A stretch of DNA of 64,000 nucleotides from Fomitopsis serialis (GCF_022376445.1 NW_025955098.1:48758-112757); one strand, 5' to 3'. Shown: positions 46,919 to 59,493, numbered from the stretch's first letter. The notes: a model not told the origin generated them from the sequence alone. Numbers and translations are program-made.

Positions 46919-49900
46919 ATGACGATGCATAAGAGTGACGCTCTGTCTGTGATAGTACTGTATCAACTCCCTCTTGAGAAACCATACAAACTCTATTCTG
47001 CTGTGTTGCACCGCGACATGCAACTCACTGATACTGAGGCCCAAGAGCTTCTGGAGCTTCTTGTCACAGCACCTGCACTGAGCGATACATTGTCTGCCTT
47101 ACTGGCACGTTTACAAGACGTCTATCTTCCGTACACTAGCAATTGCACCTCTCAATCTATCGAAGTACCTCTCCCTCAAGACAAGCATGGCCTTGACGAT
47201 CAAGCATCCCATGAAGGGAGTGATGCACCTGGAATTGCGACAGGTGTTACAGAGCGTGAGGTTTCTGTTGTCGACTCACTGTTCTTGCTTACACTGAAGA
47301 CCAGACACAGACGTAGACGCAGACGTAGACATAGACACAGACGTAGACTTCCCAATGTTGTCGAACACTGCCAGTGACTATCATAACGAAGCTGTGTCAG
47401 ATAACTCGACAGGTGAGTCCTATTAAGAACAATTCTTGCATCTGATACCTAATCGTTCTCAGGGAACTTGGGCCCTATGCGTTCTCGGCGTCGATGCGCC
47501 CCTAAGTACACGCCTTGCCCAGTTCCAGGGAAAGATCGCGGAACCACTTCAAATGACGCAAATGTAGCCTTATGGCCCTTACCTCCCTGTCCTCGCGGAG
47601 GCATCGATTTCATTTGTGCCCCAGCAGGATCAGTGGAGGCTTCCTGGGAGGCGAGGATCGATGCGCAGTTCCAAGCGGCACAACCAGCAACTACCAATTT
47701 CATTGTTGGTCTCGCAGCAAACTTGGACACAAACCAAGTCCTGGCTACGTCTCATTCGATGTGTCGCGTTGTGTTGCCGAGGCCAGCATGTCGGAAGGGA
47801 ATTGTCTTCCTTCTGAATCTCTGGCCAGCTTGGTGCAACACTGCGCAGCACTTGAACGCAAAGGAGCGGCACACGATTTCATGTCCATGGTTGCACTTAT
47901 ACAACTGGTGTATAAGTGCGCAAGGTATATCAGTTTCTTTACTCACCGATGATTGTTTCCTAACTGCTAAGGTTCAGTATTTCCGAGCCAGGCAAAGTCA
48001 ACGTTGCGAGAATATGGAGGGTTCACATATCAAAAATAGTGGATCCTCCTCCCAAACCACCTTCCAATCGTGGTACACGTTGGGCACTCGGTTCGCGAAG
48101 GTAGCTGAAGGAGGTCAGTCGTTTCATCGTCAATATACAATGCACCTCACAGCCTCTGTAGGATCCATTTATGCTCTGATGCTGATTGCAATCAGAGGTT
48201 TGCGTGTACGTCTTGCAGAAGCTGAGGGTGTCGTTGGCGATGAGATAGGCAACATTCTGAAAAGGCCAAATACGAGTGAGTATACGTCTCTGGGCCTCTT
48301 GCACATCAGTACTTACTATCCCATACAGAGACACAAGCAGGACGAGCAGTACTGAACACTCTCATACCCTTGGTGGCTCTGCTGAGGGTGGAGTGTCCGT
48401 TGCGCCTTGCGGACTTGTTTGGTTCAAATAACGTTATCTCACAAGGAGTTTGGCGTACTCGCGTTGTGGTGATCTTGACAGCTCAGATGCGTTCTTCAAG
48501 GGTATTGCATCCAAGTACGTAGTTGATTTCCTTATCTAATGTCTGCTAGCCTGAGTTGAGTGATCTGTAGCTCGTTTGCCCTCCTGCCTCGAGATACTGT
48601 TGCATGGGCGCCTTGCAGTAGCATCGTCAAATTTACCCAAGCTCTATCGCATTTGAAGGTCCCGCCACTGAAGGTCTCAGGAAGTGTCTCAGGAAGCTTC
48701 TGGGGTCTTTGATTCAAGAGAATTGTCACCGTTGTCGCCGTTGACACCAATCTCACAACTTTGTGAACTGGAAATGGAACAGCCTGACTCAAGTGCATCT
48801 AGTACCTGCACAGTGATCAAGACGTCATACGACATTCTTCATGAGCGCAATCGACGCTTCTCTGCGTCCAGGGACAGGCAGAAAAACACTGTTTGGACGG
48901 AGCAGAGACGTCTGCTAGCAGGACAAGCCAGTACTCCCGCGACTCATCAAGTGCTAGAGCTAGATGTAAGTGCCTGATCGCTGTAACAATTCATACAGAA
49001 GCTAATGCATTGCAAAACTGTAGCTGCAGAACATGTACTGTGATGGCTGTAGATCGGACTACAAGCACTACGTCAAAATAGGACCGAATACGTTCGAGTG
49101 AGTGTGACCCTGCTGTAGTTTCAAGTCATGGAACTTACGCCTTGGTAGAGATATTCTGATTCTGGAGGATATTCGCTCAGATGCGATTGCCGGCATATGC
49201 ACTTCCATGCCAAACAACATGCGCGAGCACCTGACCGACCGTCTCACAGCCTGTTTTCCTTTCGACCCATTGAAGACGATTAGCACCGCATCATCAATCG
49301 GCGACATAACATTTGAAGTATTGCACTTCTCGTGGTATAATCGCCATTGTACACAGGTAGGTATTGAATCCTAGCTTTTCACGCTAGAAGCATTTTTGAT
49401 CGCCATTCCAGGGCAACACTGCCCCTACAGATGTGCCTCCATTTATGCTCGGTCGACCCAATGGACTAAGAGTCAACTACGCACAAATGTTACCGTACAC
49501 ATCCAAGGATATGCGGGAACACGAAGACATATATTGCTCATTGAGAAATGTCCTTGGCGACGTCTTTGAGTGGCTTGATTCCAAGGTGAACTACTACTAC
49601 ATAATAATAGTCAAACATTCGCAGCTAAATGGTTGATTGTAGCTAGCAGCAATGTTCCCGAACTTCTACGTCAGACTGGAGCAGTTCGCGGAAATATTAC
49701 CGGGCAACAGCGCGCCCTTGTCCGCTCCATTCCTCGGTCTCGTGGTGAATTTAAACGTCGTCACCCAAGCACACCGAGACAGCAAAGACTACGATATGTG
49801 TCTTGTGCTCGCGGTAGGAGACTTCGACGGTGGGGAGCTCTGCCTCGATGAACCAGGCATTGTGCTCCCTCTCTCCTGTGGAGATTTCGTTGTTTTTCCC

Positions 49901-50035
49901 TCATGTCGCATCACTCACTTCAACCTCCACTACGAGGGACGTCGAGCCTCTATTGTTTTACATACAGACAAGGAGATCACTAAATGGTACGATGGTGATC
50001 GTAACGGCTGGGCTAACAACGAATCATTTAACTAG
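46919..50035 (+). CDS. TET/JBP-family 2-oxoglutarate/Fe(II) dioxygenase
   Basis: Known family members oxidise 5-methylcytosine (TET) or thymine (JBP) in DNA; fungal members have been reported together with KDZ-type transposons. The catalytic exons are open and in frame: NMYCDGCRSDYKHYVKIGPN (49024-49098), ILILEDIRSDAIAGIC (49148-49357), LRVNYAQMLPYTSKDMREHE (49413-49586) and 49643-50035. The last holds the HxD iron motif (HRD, codons 49772-49780), GGELCLDEPG, GDFVVFPS, the distal His in ITHFN (49916-49918) and the 2OG-binding Arg in GRRASIVLH (49940-49945), ending WYDGDRNGW. Upstream exons from ATG 46919 include an Asp-rich repeat (TDVDADVDIDTDVDF), GYVSFDVSRC and FAKVAEGG. Frames cannot be joined cleanly near 48440 and 48680, so a frameshift or unusual splicing exists there. 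The catalytic part itself appears intact. Confidence 0.8.
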
Positions 50036-50265
50036 TGTATCAGTAATGTAATCTGTTCTAATCGAAGCAGTTCTACTCGAAGAAATCCTACTCGAAGAAC
50101 CCTCATAAGTAAGTCTTAGAACCTGAGTCTCGAAGAGCCCTCAAGTTGATCGGATTCGATAACGCGAACTCCGCGAGTACGGCGGTCTTCGGAAACTGCG
50201 AAATCTCGCGCCGGGCACTGTGCGCTCACCTTCCTACAACCCTCTGCATTCTCCAAGCCCTCAAG
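50036..50265. other. Intergenic region with tandem ctcgaagaa units
   Basis: A short run of tctactcgaagaa-like units (50060-50105) between the dioxygenase stop and the next start. Both genes are on the plus strand. Confidence 0.5.
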
Positions 50266-53200
50266 ATGGCATCGCGAACTCGCTCAGCGACCAAAAAGCA
50301 AGCCCCAGGACATCGCCAAACATCGCAAGCAGCAACAAGCGCCGGTCAGAAGGGACGCGCGAGACGTCAAAATACTAGCGTGTCGCCTGCCAGTGAGAGC
50401 GACGTTGCCAACGTCGACACAAGCGGTCTGTCCCAGTCCGATGCAAAGGCCTTAGCGAGACTCCTCAAGAAAGCGAAGGTTGCGAAGGAAGCTGAGGCTG
50501 AGTCCCATGTAAAGAGTGAGTGCCAGTACGTATGTCATCGGACAAGAACTCTCACACTTACGAGCAATCCCCAACCCTAGACACTCGCAAGAGGGTGGTC
50601 GATATGATGAGGGATGAGGAGAGTGAAGACGAGCTGAAGCACACCAAGAAGAAGAAGAAGAAGACTGGCAACAGAGACTACGATGGCGATGCGGATGCGG
50701 ACGACGGCGATGCGGATGCGGACGACGGTGATGCGGATGCGGACGACGGCGATGCGGATGCGGACGACGGCGATGCGGATGCGGGCGATGGCGCTGTGGA
50801 GACGAAGGGCAGCGTAGGAGAGGACGATGAGCTGGAAGTTGAGGAGACTCGCGTTGATGAGCATAGGAGGAATCAGGGGAATCAGGAGAAGGAAATTCGG
50901 TCGCGACGTACGTTGTGCACAGCAGTGATATTTGTTGCTGACCTGACCACACCTCAGCCAAGCCGAGGCCAGCGTATAAGGGAGCTCCATCGCTCCCCCG
51001 AAAACCAGCCCATCTTGACAAGGAGGAGGCCAGTGTAGCGAAGTCACTTGGTGCGTAGAGTAGTACCGCGCTGTCATGGACACACTGATAAGTTGGGATA
51101 TTATAGGTGCTACGACGTCTTCGAGGGGCAAGAGTAAAGCTTCGCGTGTCAATGAAGACTCTGGAGACGATGGTGAAGAAGGTGAACAGGTTGTCCGGAA
51201 TATCAAGAAGTCCACTGGCAAGAGTAAAGCCTCGCGTGTCAATGAAGACCCCGGAGACGATGGCGGCGACGGTGAACAGGTCATTCGGAATATCAAGAAG
51301 TCAACTGGCTCCTCGTCTTCTGCGAAGAAGGTAGCACCGGTCAATCCGCCATCTCCGTCACAGGCCAAGCGCAAGGTATATATTGACGTGCCGATTGTGG
51401 TGAAGGTAAGTGAATCTCTGTTAGATTTGCTTAGTGCTAACCTCCCCTTGCTCAGTCGCCAGTGCGTGGAACAACCTCGAGGTCAGCCAACGACAAGGAC
51501 AAGCCGAAGAAGAAGGCAAATCGATTCCAGAACGCCAGCGGCAGCGACAGCGACAAGGACACCCACAAGAGCTCCGAGGATGCAAGCGATGACGACGACG
51601 ACGACGACGAGTATGCAGGGAGTGATGGTGGCAAAGGGAGTGACGAAGGAGGCGAAGATGTGGATGAGATCGAAGATGAAGATGATGACGATGGTGTAGT
51701 GGTGAGCCATCATCTTCTGGTACTTGGTTTGTAGCTCAGAGTACAGGTCTTGGCCGAGCCTGAGGGCAAGGCTAAGCAGAAGCGCTCCAAGGGTAGTCGA
51801 GGGCGCAGAGAACGAGCGAAGATAACCAACCTGCCCATCGCAGTCAGGCCCCTTGTCACAGCATCGCAAAACTGCCTTCGCCTGCGAATCGCGCTCAAGA
51901 CCGCGTGGACGGCGGAATCCTCAGTGAAAAGCGGACGACTTCCGAAACGAGATGCCTTAATCCATGACAGCTTGCAGGATGCCCACGAGATACGGGATAA
52001 GGACGGCAAGCGCATCAAGGCATTGAAGACTGCTTTCCGATTGATCAACGGTCCCAAGGACGAAGAGAAGAAGAGTGCGAAGAAGCGAACTGAGAAGGAG
52101 GAGAGGGAAGAGAGAGAGCGTCTGGCATTGCAGCAGGATGTCTTCACTGTGGTGAGTGTGTTATTCATGCGCAAGGGCTGGGACTCTGATTGTGTGTAGG
52201 TCTGGGCGTCCGCATCGCAGTTCCGAAATGAACTGAAGAAGAAAGCCAAGGTCGTTGTCGACCAGATGTACGGCTTGCTGGGTTTGAGTCCTGAGCAGCG
52301 AAGGGGAGTTGCTGTATGGCTTCTTAGAACGCACGCTACGGACGTCCTGGAGGGGGGTTCGCGAAACATACCGAACTTCGTCTTCAGCGACATAGACATC
52401 GTCTTCGACGAGCACAAGCGATTGGACGTGAAGGTGAGTGAGTTCCCTAATGCATATCAAGAAAAAACTCTGATCTGTGACAGGCTACTACGTTCAACCA
52501 GGATGAGCCCTTTCGCCACGGGGCTATAGCTGAGCTGGTCTACCAACACTGGGCGTTGGGAGCGCGTCCGGACGCTAACTTGCACGCGGCGATGGACGAG
52601 TTTCGCAAGGTCCCGGACAACCTTATTGCCGTCGTCTGCAATGCTGTGAGCAGCCATATTCTAATCACATCGCGTGGTTAATCATTGCAGCAGATCGAGA
52701 GTGCTTTGACGGACGTTGTGACTAATGGCCAGAACTTCTTCACTAACAAGCTGTTCGCCGCGAAGTGAGTTGCGATGTGCTGTTATTGGGGTGTTGTACT
52801 GACTCATAGCAGGTGGGATGGCCTGATGGCGATCCTTTCGACGCTCAAGGAAGAAGCGCCTGAGCACTACAAGGAGACTAAGTCGATTATCTGGGCTCAG
52901 ATCTCGTAAGTTAGTACATGAGCAGCTCATATGCAGGAACTCACTATCTATCTACAGCGTTCGCCTCAAAGCAACCACCGTGGAAGACGACACGTCTGAT
53001 AACGCGAAGGGCTCGAGCTTCCTCAAGATCGATCGTTTGCGTGCCAAGGTCGGCAAATCGTCTCCTGTACAAGAGAGGGGGAGAGCGACCTCCATCAGTA
53101 CGACACAGGCAGCGAGCGCGAGCGCGAGCACGGTCGTGAGGCAGGCGTCAAGCCCGAGGAAGTCTGGAGGATCTGGAAAGCCTCCGTCAAAGCCTTCGTC

Positions 53201-53477
53201 AAAGCCATTGTCATCATCCAAGACGGCCAGTGGCAAGACAGCGAAGTCTGCCGCCAATCATGATGTGGACGTTGACATGGACGGCGAAGGCGAACTCGAT
53301 GGCGACGGCGAACGCGTTCAGGGGGCGCCAGAGGCTTCTGGTAGCAAGGTCATGGAGCGTCCAAATGAAGAGGAGCACGTCGTCGATGAGACCGTGGGTC
53401 CCCAAAGTCAAGGTACGTATTCTAGTTTGCTGCACAGAATATATATTTGAATCATTTTCACAGGGACGAACGTCTGA
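50266..53477 (+). CDS. DUF6532-type protein with acidic low-complexity N-terminus
   Basis: It starts MASRTRSATKKQAPGHRQ; exon 1 ends 50515, exon 2 runs 50581-50907, exon 3 50958-51050, exon 4 from 51107; later exons continue to the TGA at 53475-53477. All joins are GT..AG and no stop intervenes, so it is intact. The N-terminal half is low-complexity: five GDADADD units (50685-50790), a 34-residue duplication (GKSKASRVNED.. at 51128-51330) and an Asp/Ser tract (51580-51690). The C-terminal half fits DUF6532: RNELKKKAKVVVDQMYGLL, NFVFSDIDIVFDE, DEPFRHGAIAELVYQHWALG, NLIAVVCNA and IESALTDVVTNGQNFFTNK. DUF6532 proteins are numerous in Agaricomycetes; their function is unknown. Lys-rich patches and length suggest a nuclear protein (inference). 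Confidence 0.75.
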
Positions 53478-54027
53478 ACGACAGGCCACGATATCCAACG
53501 TGAGTACATTGACTGGCTGTGTGGTTAGCAGGCTGGCTAATGCTCAGTGAAAGGGAAACACATCATCATACGCAATATCACCACATCTACTATCCCTTGG
53601 AATCGAACAATGTAGTAGTACGATTTTTCTTTGTTTGCTCAGGCTGTACTTGAATCGTCGTCCACATGTTGTGAATATGCTGTTGTTTGTTGTAACGATA
53701 TGAATGAATGCTTAGCATGCTTGCCAATGACTAAAGTGAAATTCAATAACCACGTACTGAAGTAAATAAAGACCAATAGTACTGGTGCAATAAAGACCAA
53801 AAGCAGGCTGAGACAGTGACTTCATATGAAGGAGGAAAGTAGTTGACGAAGGGGCAACTGGCACAATCTTTATTCATGGTCAAAGACATCCCAAGACTTC
53901 AATGCACTTATTGAGGGCATTGAAGATTTGGACTTGTCTCAAGCGCCTTTGGGTACTCAGATACACTTTGGTACCTCTACAAGACCATTTAAGACATGTA
54001 GGTTTTTCCTGATGTTGGTGAGCAACA
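53478..54027. other. AT-rich intergenic region
   Basis: Contains two aataaagacc repeats (about 53766 and 53790) that could serve as polyadenylation signals. No gene is recognisable. Confidence 0.5.
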
Positions 54028-54879
54028 CTACGAATAAGAGAAGAAAGATGTGTACTTCGGGCACCACCCGGTCACTATCCCTGATAGGACGACTTGCTCG
54101 GGATAATCTGCAATGAACGGCCCGAGTTGATATATCACTCGTCGGAAGTGACCGTCGGGGCAGCATACAACGTTGTAGGTTTCCATATAAGGCCGCAGTG
54201 GCGACATGATGTGCGCTATTGACACGTGGTACAGCTGTTTGCGGAACGTTCGGAACTCATCAGTCTCGGCTTCGCCTCGTGCAGCTGTGGTGAAGTCAAT
54301 GAGCTCGGATCTCCTTGCTTCGATGAAGGAAGCCTGTGGCAAAAAGACATACCTTTTGGTATCGCCAAGAAAGCGATCGGGATATTTGCATCCTTGTGTG
54401 CACGTCTGACCGAGTTGTGGACATTGCCCACTGACATGTATAATGGATGGAACTCTGAATTGCCAGTTCCAACAGATACAGTCGTCTTGTCAGCGCCGAG
54501 GATCATCGGGGACAACATCGATCCATGGCTCTCCGGATCCTCCGCAATCTTCGTCTGTGAAGGGCATCATTGAGAGTAGATACACTTCGTAATACGCAGT
54601 ACTCACTGCTTGTCTATACGCCCATTGCCCCGACATTGAGTTCGAGAAGCGTGTGATATTAGGGGCGCTGTACTCCTGATAAGGAGTCGTATCGAACCGG
54701 CCATTGAAGTCCTCGTTGCCGATCATGTTCCGAGCAACTTGTCGGGCATTGCGGCAGTGAACGACGTAGTCAGTGCGCTTCCACGACGGTGAGTCCTTGT
54801 CCACAGGCCCAGTGTAGCGAACTGTGAATGACTCCCACGGCGCGTTGACGCGACCGAAAAGAACACAAAAGCCACACAA
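54028..54879 (-). pseudogene. Plavaka transposase, truncated second copy
   Basis: Minus-strand blocks in family order: APWESFTVRYTGPVDKDSPS, DFNGRFDTTPYQEY with FSNSMSGQWAYRQA, then MILGADKTTVSVGTGNSEFH, LYMSVGNVHNSVRRAHKDAN, FRTFRKQLYHVSIAHIM and CPDGHFRRVIYQLGPFIADY, ending at GWCPK. The frame changes around 54330, and everything after the Cys-rich segment (the DDE core and C-terminus, some 500 residues) is missing. It belongs to a different Plavaka subgroup from the copy at 40458-43851, judging by the middle blocks. Confidence 0.75.
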
Positions 54880-55458
54880 AAACCCAACCGTGAGGTCGAG
54901 CAGTGGTATGCGAGGCCTCTGCGTCTATGAGATGTACGGGGGACTGTACAGTGGTCTAGGTAAGAAGGAGGAGGACGGACAAGACTCCGAACAACGTGGG
55001 AGAGCTTCGAAGATGTCGAAGACTGTTCGGAGACGAGGACTAAGCCTTGAAGGTAGGAGGGAGGGTTTCGACAGACGGGTCGAACGAACGGTGACAAGAA
55101 AGGCGAGCGACGGCAAGAGGAGAAGTGTAGAGCCTCTCGGGGCAACTACGAGCTGGCGAACGTACTGGCGAACTGACTGACTGGCTTCGAACGTACTGAC
55201 TGACTGGCTAACTTGCTGACTTCGAAAGTACTGGCTGACTGACGAACCTTGCCGGTGCGAGGTGAGATTGAGAGGGTAAGGGGGTCTCTGAGATTCGAAG
55301 GGAACAAATTCGAAGGGAACAAATCCCAGAGTATATACAGGAAAATACGGTCCGAAGACCAAGAGAGCCAAGAGAAATCCAAGAACTGAGGAATGAGAGT
55401 GATAAGGAAAATAGCCAATCGGAGACTGTCACAGCGCTCGACCCGGACCTACTAACAC
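54880..55458. repeat. Low-complexity region with gactgactggc units
   Basis: At 55140-55260 several gactgactggc/cgaacgtactg units are interspersed; nearby, ttcgaagggaacaaa is directly repeated (55296-55325). The open minus-strand frames here follow composition. No gene supported. Confidence 0.55.
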
Positions 55459-56140
55459 ATGAGAGAACCCAACTCGGCCTTCCGCAAGTTCCGAATAACG
55501 GGCGACCGTCCCCGAACGGCGAAGGTCATAACCGGAGCCGGTGACAGTCCTCGAGGATATGAGACAGCCGCAGGAGTTCGCCTGACTTACACGAACATGC
55601 CGCACCTCGACCCAACTTCCGAAGCGTATGCTGCCCGCTATTATCGCCTCCTAGAGGTCCTCAAGACCAAGGGACTTGTCGAACCGCGATACAATGCCAA
55701 CAGTCCCGGAGAGTGGCTGGCTTGGGCCCACGGAGTCCGTTGGATGATTGTACGTGCCTCCGAACTTAGACTATCCTTCAAACCATCAAACCGACCTTTG
55801 AACAGTGCTTCTTGTTCGAGTCCCGTAGCCGGGTCATCCTGCTAGCGAACGATACACTTCCTGCTCCAAGGTCGTTCCCTGAGATCAACGAGTTGATGTG
55901 TTACCTCGACGAGGTCTTTCACCGCGATGGCAACCACAATGGTCGAGGGGTTCGGGGGAACGTCGGCAGGCATCGAGGACTTCAAAGACAGTGGGGCAGT
56001 GGATGGACAAGGAGAGCGGGCTTGCGGAAGGGGATCTACAGGTGCGGAAGGAGTAGGGGCAGAGGGGAACGGGTGCCAGCAAGGCAGGAACATGGGAATG
56101 GTGGCGGAAGGGGGCTTAGAGGACGGGGCGGGAGGAGGAG
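55459..56140 (+). CDS. Short gene of unknown function, at least two exons
   Basis: Exon 1 begins at ATG 55459 (MREPNSAFRKFRIT) and includes AARYYRLLEVLKTKGLVEPR and GEWLAWAHGVRWMI, followed by a gtacgt donor at about 55750. After a short intron the reading continues as CFLFESRSRVILLANDTLPA and INELMCYLDEVF (about 55805-55920). Beyond that the frame enters Gly-rich low-complexity sequence (55930-56140). The alternation of aromatic and hydrophobic residues suggests a real small helical domain. I do not recognise it, and the 3' end is uncertain. Confidence 0.45.
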
Positions 56141-56946
56141 TTAGTTACCTACCACAACCTCTCAGGACTCCGTATCTAGGTTGCACCGGGCAATCTCAGG
56201 CTTCAGGTCTCGTCTCAGGCAGAAGTTCAGGCTAAGGAAGGTCGTCAAGGTTAGGCTCAGGCTCAGGAACAAGGAAGGTTCAGGCTTAGGACCGTCGGAA
56301 GGAAGATCATCGAGCCCAGTAGTAGGCTTAGGAACATCAGGAAAAACTGCCCGGGTGTCCAAGCACTTGTAGATCCCATGAGACCAGTTGTAGAGCGGAC
56401 AGACCAGCTCTCGAGCAGACATAGGCGCCCAGTACTCTACAAGACAAGTCCCTCGGTCTCAAGTGCATTAGATTTCATTTTTCATGTCTCAGAGAGCCTA
56501 TCAATTTATTGAATCACTTTGAGAGCTGGCTCAACCAAACAATCTTTGTAGCTTCCACACGCTCTCAGCCAGGTTGGGCTTACTATAGAATCACTTTGTT
56601 GTTTTCCTCGACCCCGCATTCCAAATCCAGCTCAGTATTCGCTGTCGACACATCTTCTTTGCAAGTTGTAGGGCACATCAATTATCCTCTTGATAATTGT
56701 AATACATGCACAGCACGAACAAGCACCTACACCCACTGATACAACACCTAGATACTACAACATAGATGGTATAGAGACAAGACACCAACGAGGCTAACAC
56801 AGCAACCCGCAGCAACCTACGGTCAGATCGGTAACACGGTATCCTATCGTACAGGACAGATCCACGAACTAGGCATAGTGTCAGTCTCACATAAGAGTGA
56901 TATTGTGTGGCTCCGACTACTTACCGTGTGTCCCGACGACAACATC
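56141..56946. other. Low-complexity and AT-rich interval
   Basis: 56190-56340 carries repeated ggctcaggctcaggaac / aggcttagga units. The rest shows no coding potential that I can support. The DUF6532 gene on the minus strand ends at 56947. Confidence 0.5.
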
Positions 56947-58573
56947 TTACTTGGTCTTGGAGCTGCTCGCGACTGGAGCGAGGGGGTACAATACATGCCC
57001 TGCCTGTGCCTGTGCCTGTGCACCCGAGACAGCGGACGTCGATGCCTTCTTCTTGCCCCATCGGCCGAGAACTGCCTTCATGTCAATGCCATCATCGAGC
57101 TCCTCGGCGTTGCCCTCGTCCCTCCGGTTCTTGTCGTGGGCAATGCCAGCAAAGGCCCTGTGTCACTTGTTAGCAAATTTGTTTGATGTAATGGGGATGA
57201 CTTACATGATGTTGGAGGCCATAGTGTTGTTCATTGATTTCACGAGCTCGGCAACACCTTCGTCGTACATCCTGCTGTTTGCATCCGCATGTCGTCGCAG
57301 CTTGTCTATGCCAGCTTTCAGGTGATCATGCCTGCCAGAACCAAGGTGATTAGCAGCTGAAGGCGGAACACTAAATAACTCACTCCATAGCATACGTCTT
57401 TTCATCGAAGTTCACGGTAGAATTGCCGGCCAATGCTTCATCGAATGCGACTAGAACCTGTCAATGTGTCGAATTATCTGATATCCATGCAGAAACTCAG
57501 GTACTCACTGCGCTACAGGTCAGAGCAATCATATTGCTCGACGGCGGCTTGACGTTGATGTCAAAGCGAGATCGGTTCTCGCGGCGGAGGGCTTCCAGGT
57601 GCTGCCCAAGCCACCACTGCCGCGCCATGATCTCCGCGATCACAACACTGTGGAAAGGCGTGTCAAGCTCCGGGTTGTCCCACAGCTTACTCATAGCAGT
57701 TAGCAGAATATGTCAAGCACTACAAGGCATGAATCTTACCTCAGGGGAAACGTCCGGGTCCGGCATCACTATGTTCCCGTAATGGAACGTATTGTGGTTG
57801 CGAAGGTATTTAATCCGCGCTTCCTTTGCCTTCTGCAACTTGTCATTGCGAGCAACCGCGTCGAGGCCAACATCGGAGATCTTGACTGATAAAAGTTCCT
57901 TCTCTACCACCCGTTTGGCTTTCTGCTTCAGCTCCTGCCGGACCTGTGCGGCAACTTTGTAGACCTAGGGGCTCACAAGATGACAGTCTACCAATGACTC
58001 GTAGCATGGTAGACACTTACAAACGTCTCCTGGAAATCATCAGCCTGGTACTGGGCGTTCTTCTCGACCAGCAGCTCGATAATGTCTTGAGGCACGTCGA
58101 ACTTCTCGACCCTCTGGCCCCGTTTGCGGGGGCACGCATTCTCGACCGCGATGTACACACGGAGCTCTTGCTGGGCCCGCTGCAGGAAGCTCTTCATGGG
58201 CTCCTTCGTCAACGGATCGTCGCTCGACTGTGACACGGTGTCCTTCGCACGGGGAGTCTTCGGCAACACTTTCTTCTTGCCCTTCCGGCCACTGTGCTGG
58301 TCAACGTCCTTGATGATCAACTAGGGTGCACGTCAGTAAAGTCAATAATGGCCTCCCATCACCCACCCCATCATCTGATCCATGCACCTCGCCCACATCT
58401 TCCTCACTCTCGTTGTCCTTCTCGTCGGCTGCCGGCTTGAAAGAACTACTGTCCTCGCCCGAATCGTCAATGTTGACGGGGGAATGCACCAACAGCGAGT
58501 TGGTCTTCTGCTTATGTGGCCGCTTTGTACGTCGATCGGGGCTGCTGCTTTCCGTAACACGAGGACCTTGCAT
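56947..58573 (-). CDS. DUF6532-type protein, second gene
   Basis: It starts at ATG 58573 (MQGPRVTESSSPDRRTKRPH) or possibly further upstream. Exons join by short GT..AG introns: an acidic Ser/Glu-rich exon; LIIKDVDQHSGRKGKKKVLP to DDFQETFV (58323-58020); VYKVAAQVRQELKQKAKRVV onward; LWDNPELDTPFHSVVIAEIM with ARQWWLGQHLEALRREN (57497-57690); FDEALAGNSTVNFDEKTYAM; HDHLKAGIDKLRRHADANS; and a C-terminal exon AFAGIAHDKNRRDEGNAEEL ending in a Ser/Lys tail. No stop or frameshift is visible. The HSVVIAEIMARQWW and following blocks are the DUF6532 core, though sequence identity to the gene at 50266 is low, so the two are not a recent duplication. Function unknown. Confidence 0.72.
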
Positions 58574-58777
58574 ATGGCAGTCAGTCGCGGAGCGGGTCGC
58601 GCATCAGCATTGTAGACCGTTGTGTAGGTTGCGAGTCTCCCGGGTCGGAAAGAGACCGGAAGGAATCGATGGTGTCGGTAGAAACGACGGGCGGGGGCTG
58701 TTGGCAAGCGGATGGGAAGGGGATGTGACGATTTGGGCCCGGAGGGGACGTACGAGCTCAGACACTCGTAGGGGCAC

Positions 58778-59309
58778 TGTAACACGGTCAGAGGAGGGTG
58801 GTGGAGTCGTCCCACAACGCAGAGACTCGGAATGAACGCATAGAAACTCGTTGAAGCCGGATGAAACACAGAGAGCCGGAAGGAAACACGGTGCTCATTG
58901 AAGGTGAACGCGGTGATCTATTCGCAACACAGTAAACACAGTAAACGCAGAACGCAGTCAGAAACGCAGGGAATCGCAGTTGAGCTCGCTCTCTACTCCT
59001 AGGTGGTAGGTAGGTAGGATCTCCCCCATCCGGTCCCTGGCTCCCTCCCTTATGTTCCCTCCGGCTTGCTCTCCCACGCCTCCGCCTCGCTGGCACTCCT
59101 CCCCGTATGTAATGTCGCCTCACTCGTCGTGCCCGGTATGCGCTGTACCCAGTCTCTATTCAAGGAGAACTGTCTACAATTGCATACATGGGCGGTGACG
59201 AGGTAAAAGGCTGAGGACTCGTAGGTGCACTGGCGCGCCATACGAGTCCTTGAGCAAACAAAGACAAACATTTAATGTAAGACATACCGTAACGGGAATA
59301 TCCGTTACA
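58778..59309 (-). mobile_element. LTR-like element, 532 bp
   Basis: Ends are TGTAAC..GTTACA, giving the TG..CA termini of retroviral-type LTRs. On the minus strand it starts TGTAACGGATATTCCCG and ends GACCGTGTTACA. Immediately before the minus-strand start is a purine tract (GTGGGGGAGGG), as expected of a polypurine tract next to a 3' LTR. The flanking 5-mers (ggcac, ccctc) differ, so it is not a simple solo LTR. No second LTR was found by eye. Confidence 0.5.
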
Positions 59310-59322
59310 CCCTCCCCCACTG
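59310..59322 (-). other. Putative polypurine tract
   Basis: Minus-strand sequence AGTGGGGGAGGG abuts the LTR-like element at 59309, the position and composition expected of the plus-strand priming site of an LTR retrotransposon oriented on the minus strand. Confidence 0.4.
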
Positions 59323-59493
59323 GACACGACCACGGGTCCCAGCGATAACCAGAGAAACAGATAGGAAAAGGAAAAGGAAAATGAAATGAGACATATGCAA
59401 CAACCCAACGGTGGTAGCAATTGGCAAACAAAGATGATGGTGAACATTGTCATACATAACTCGATGGAGTTATGCAACCAGGAACATAGACTA

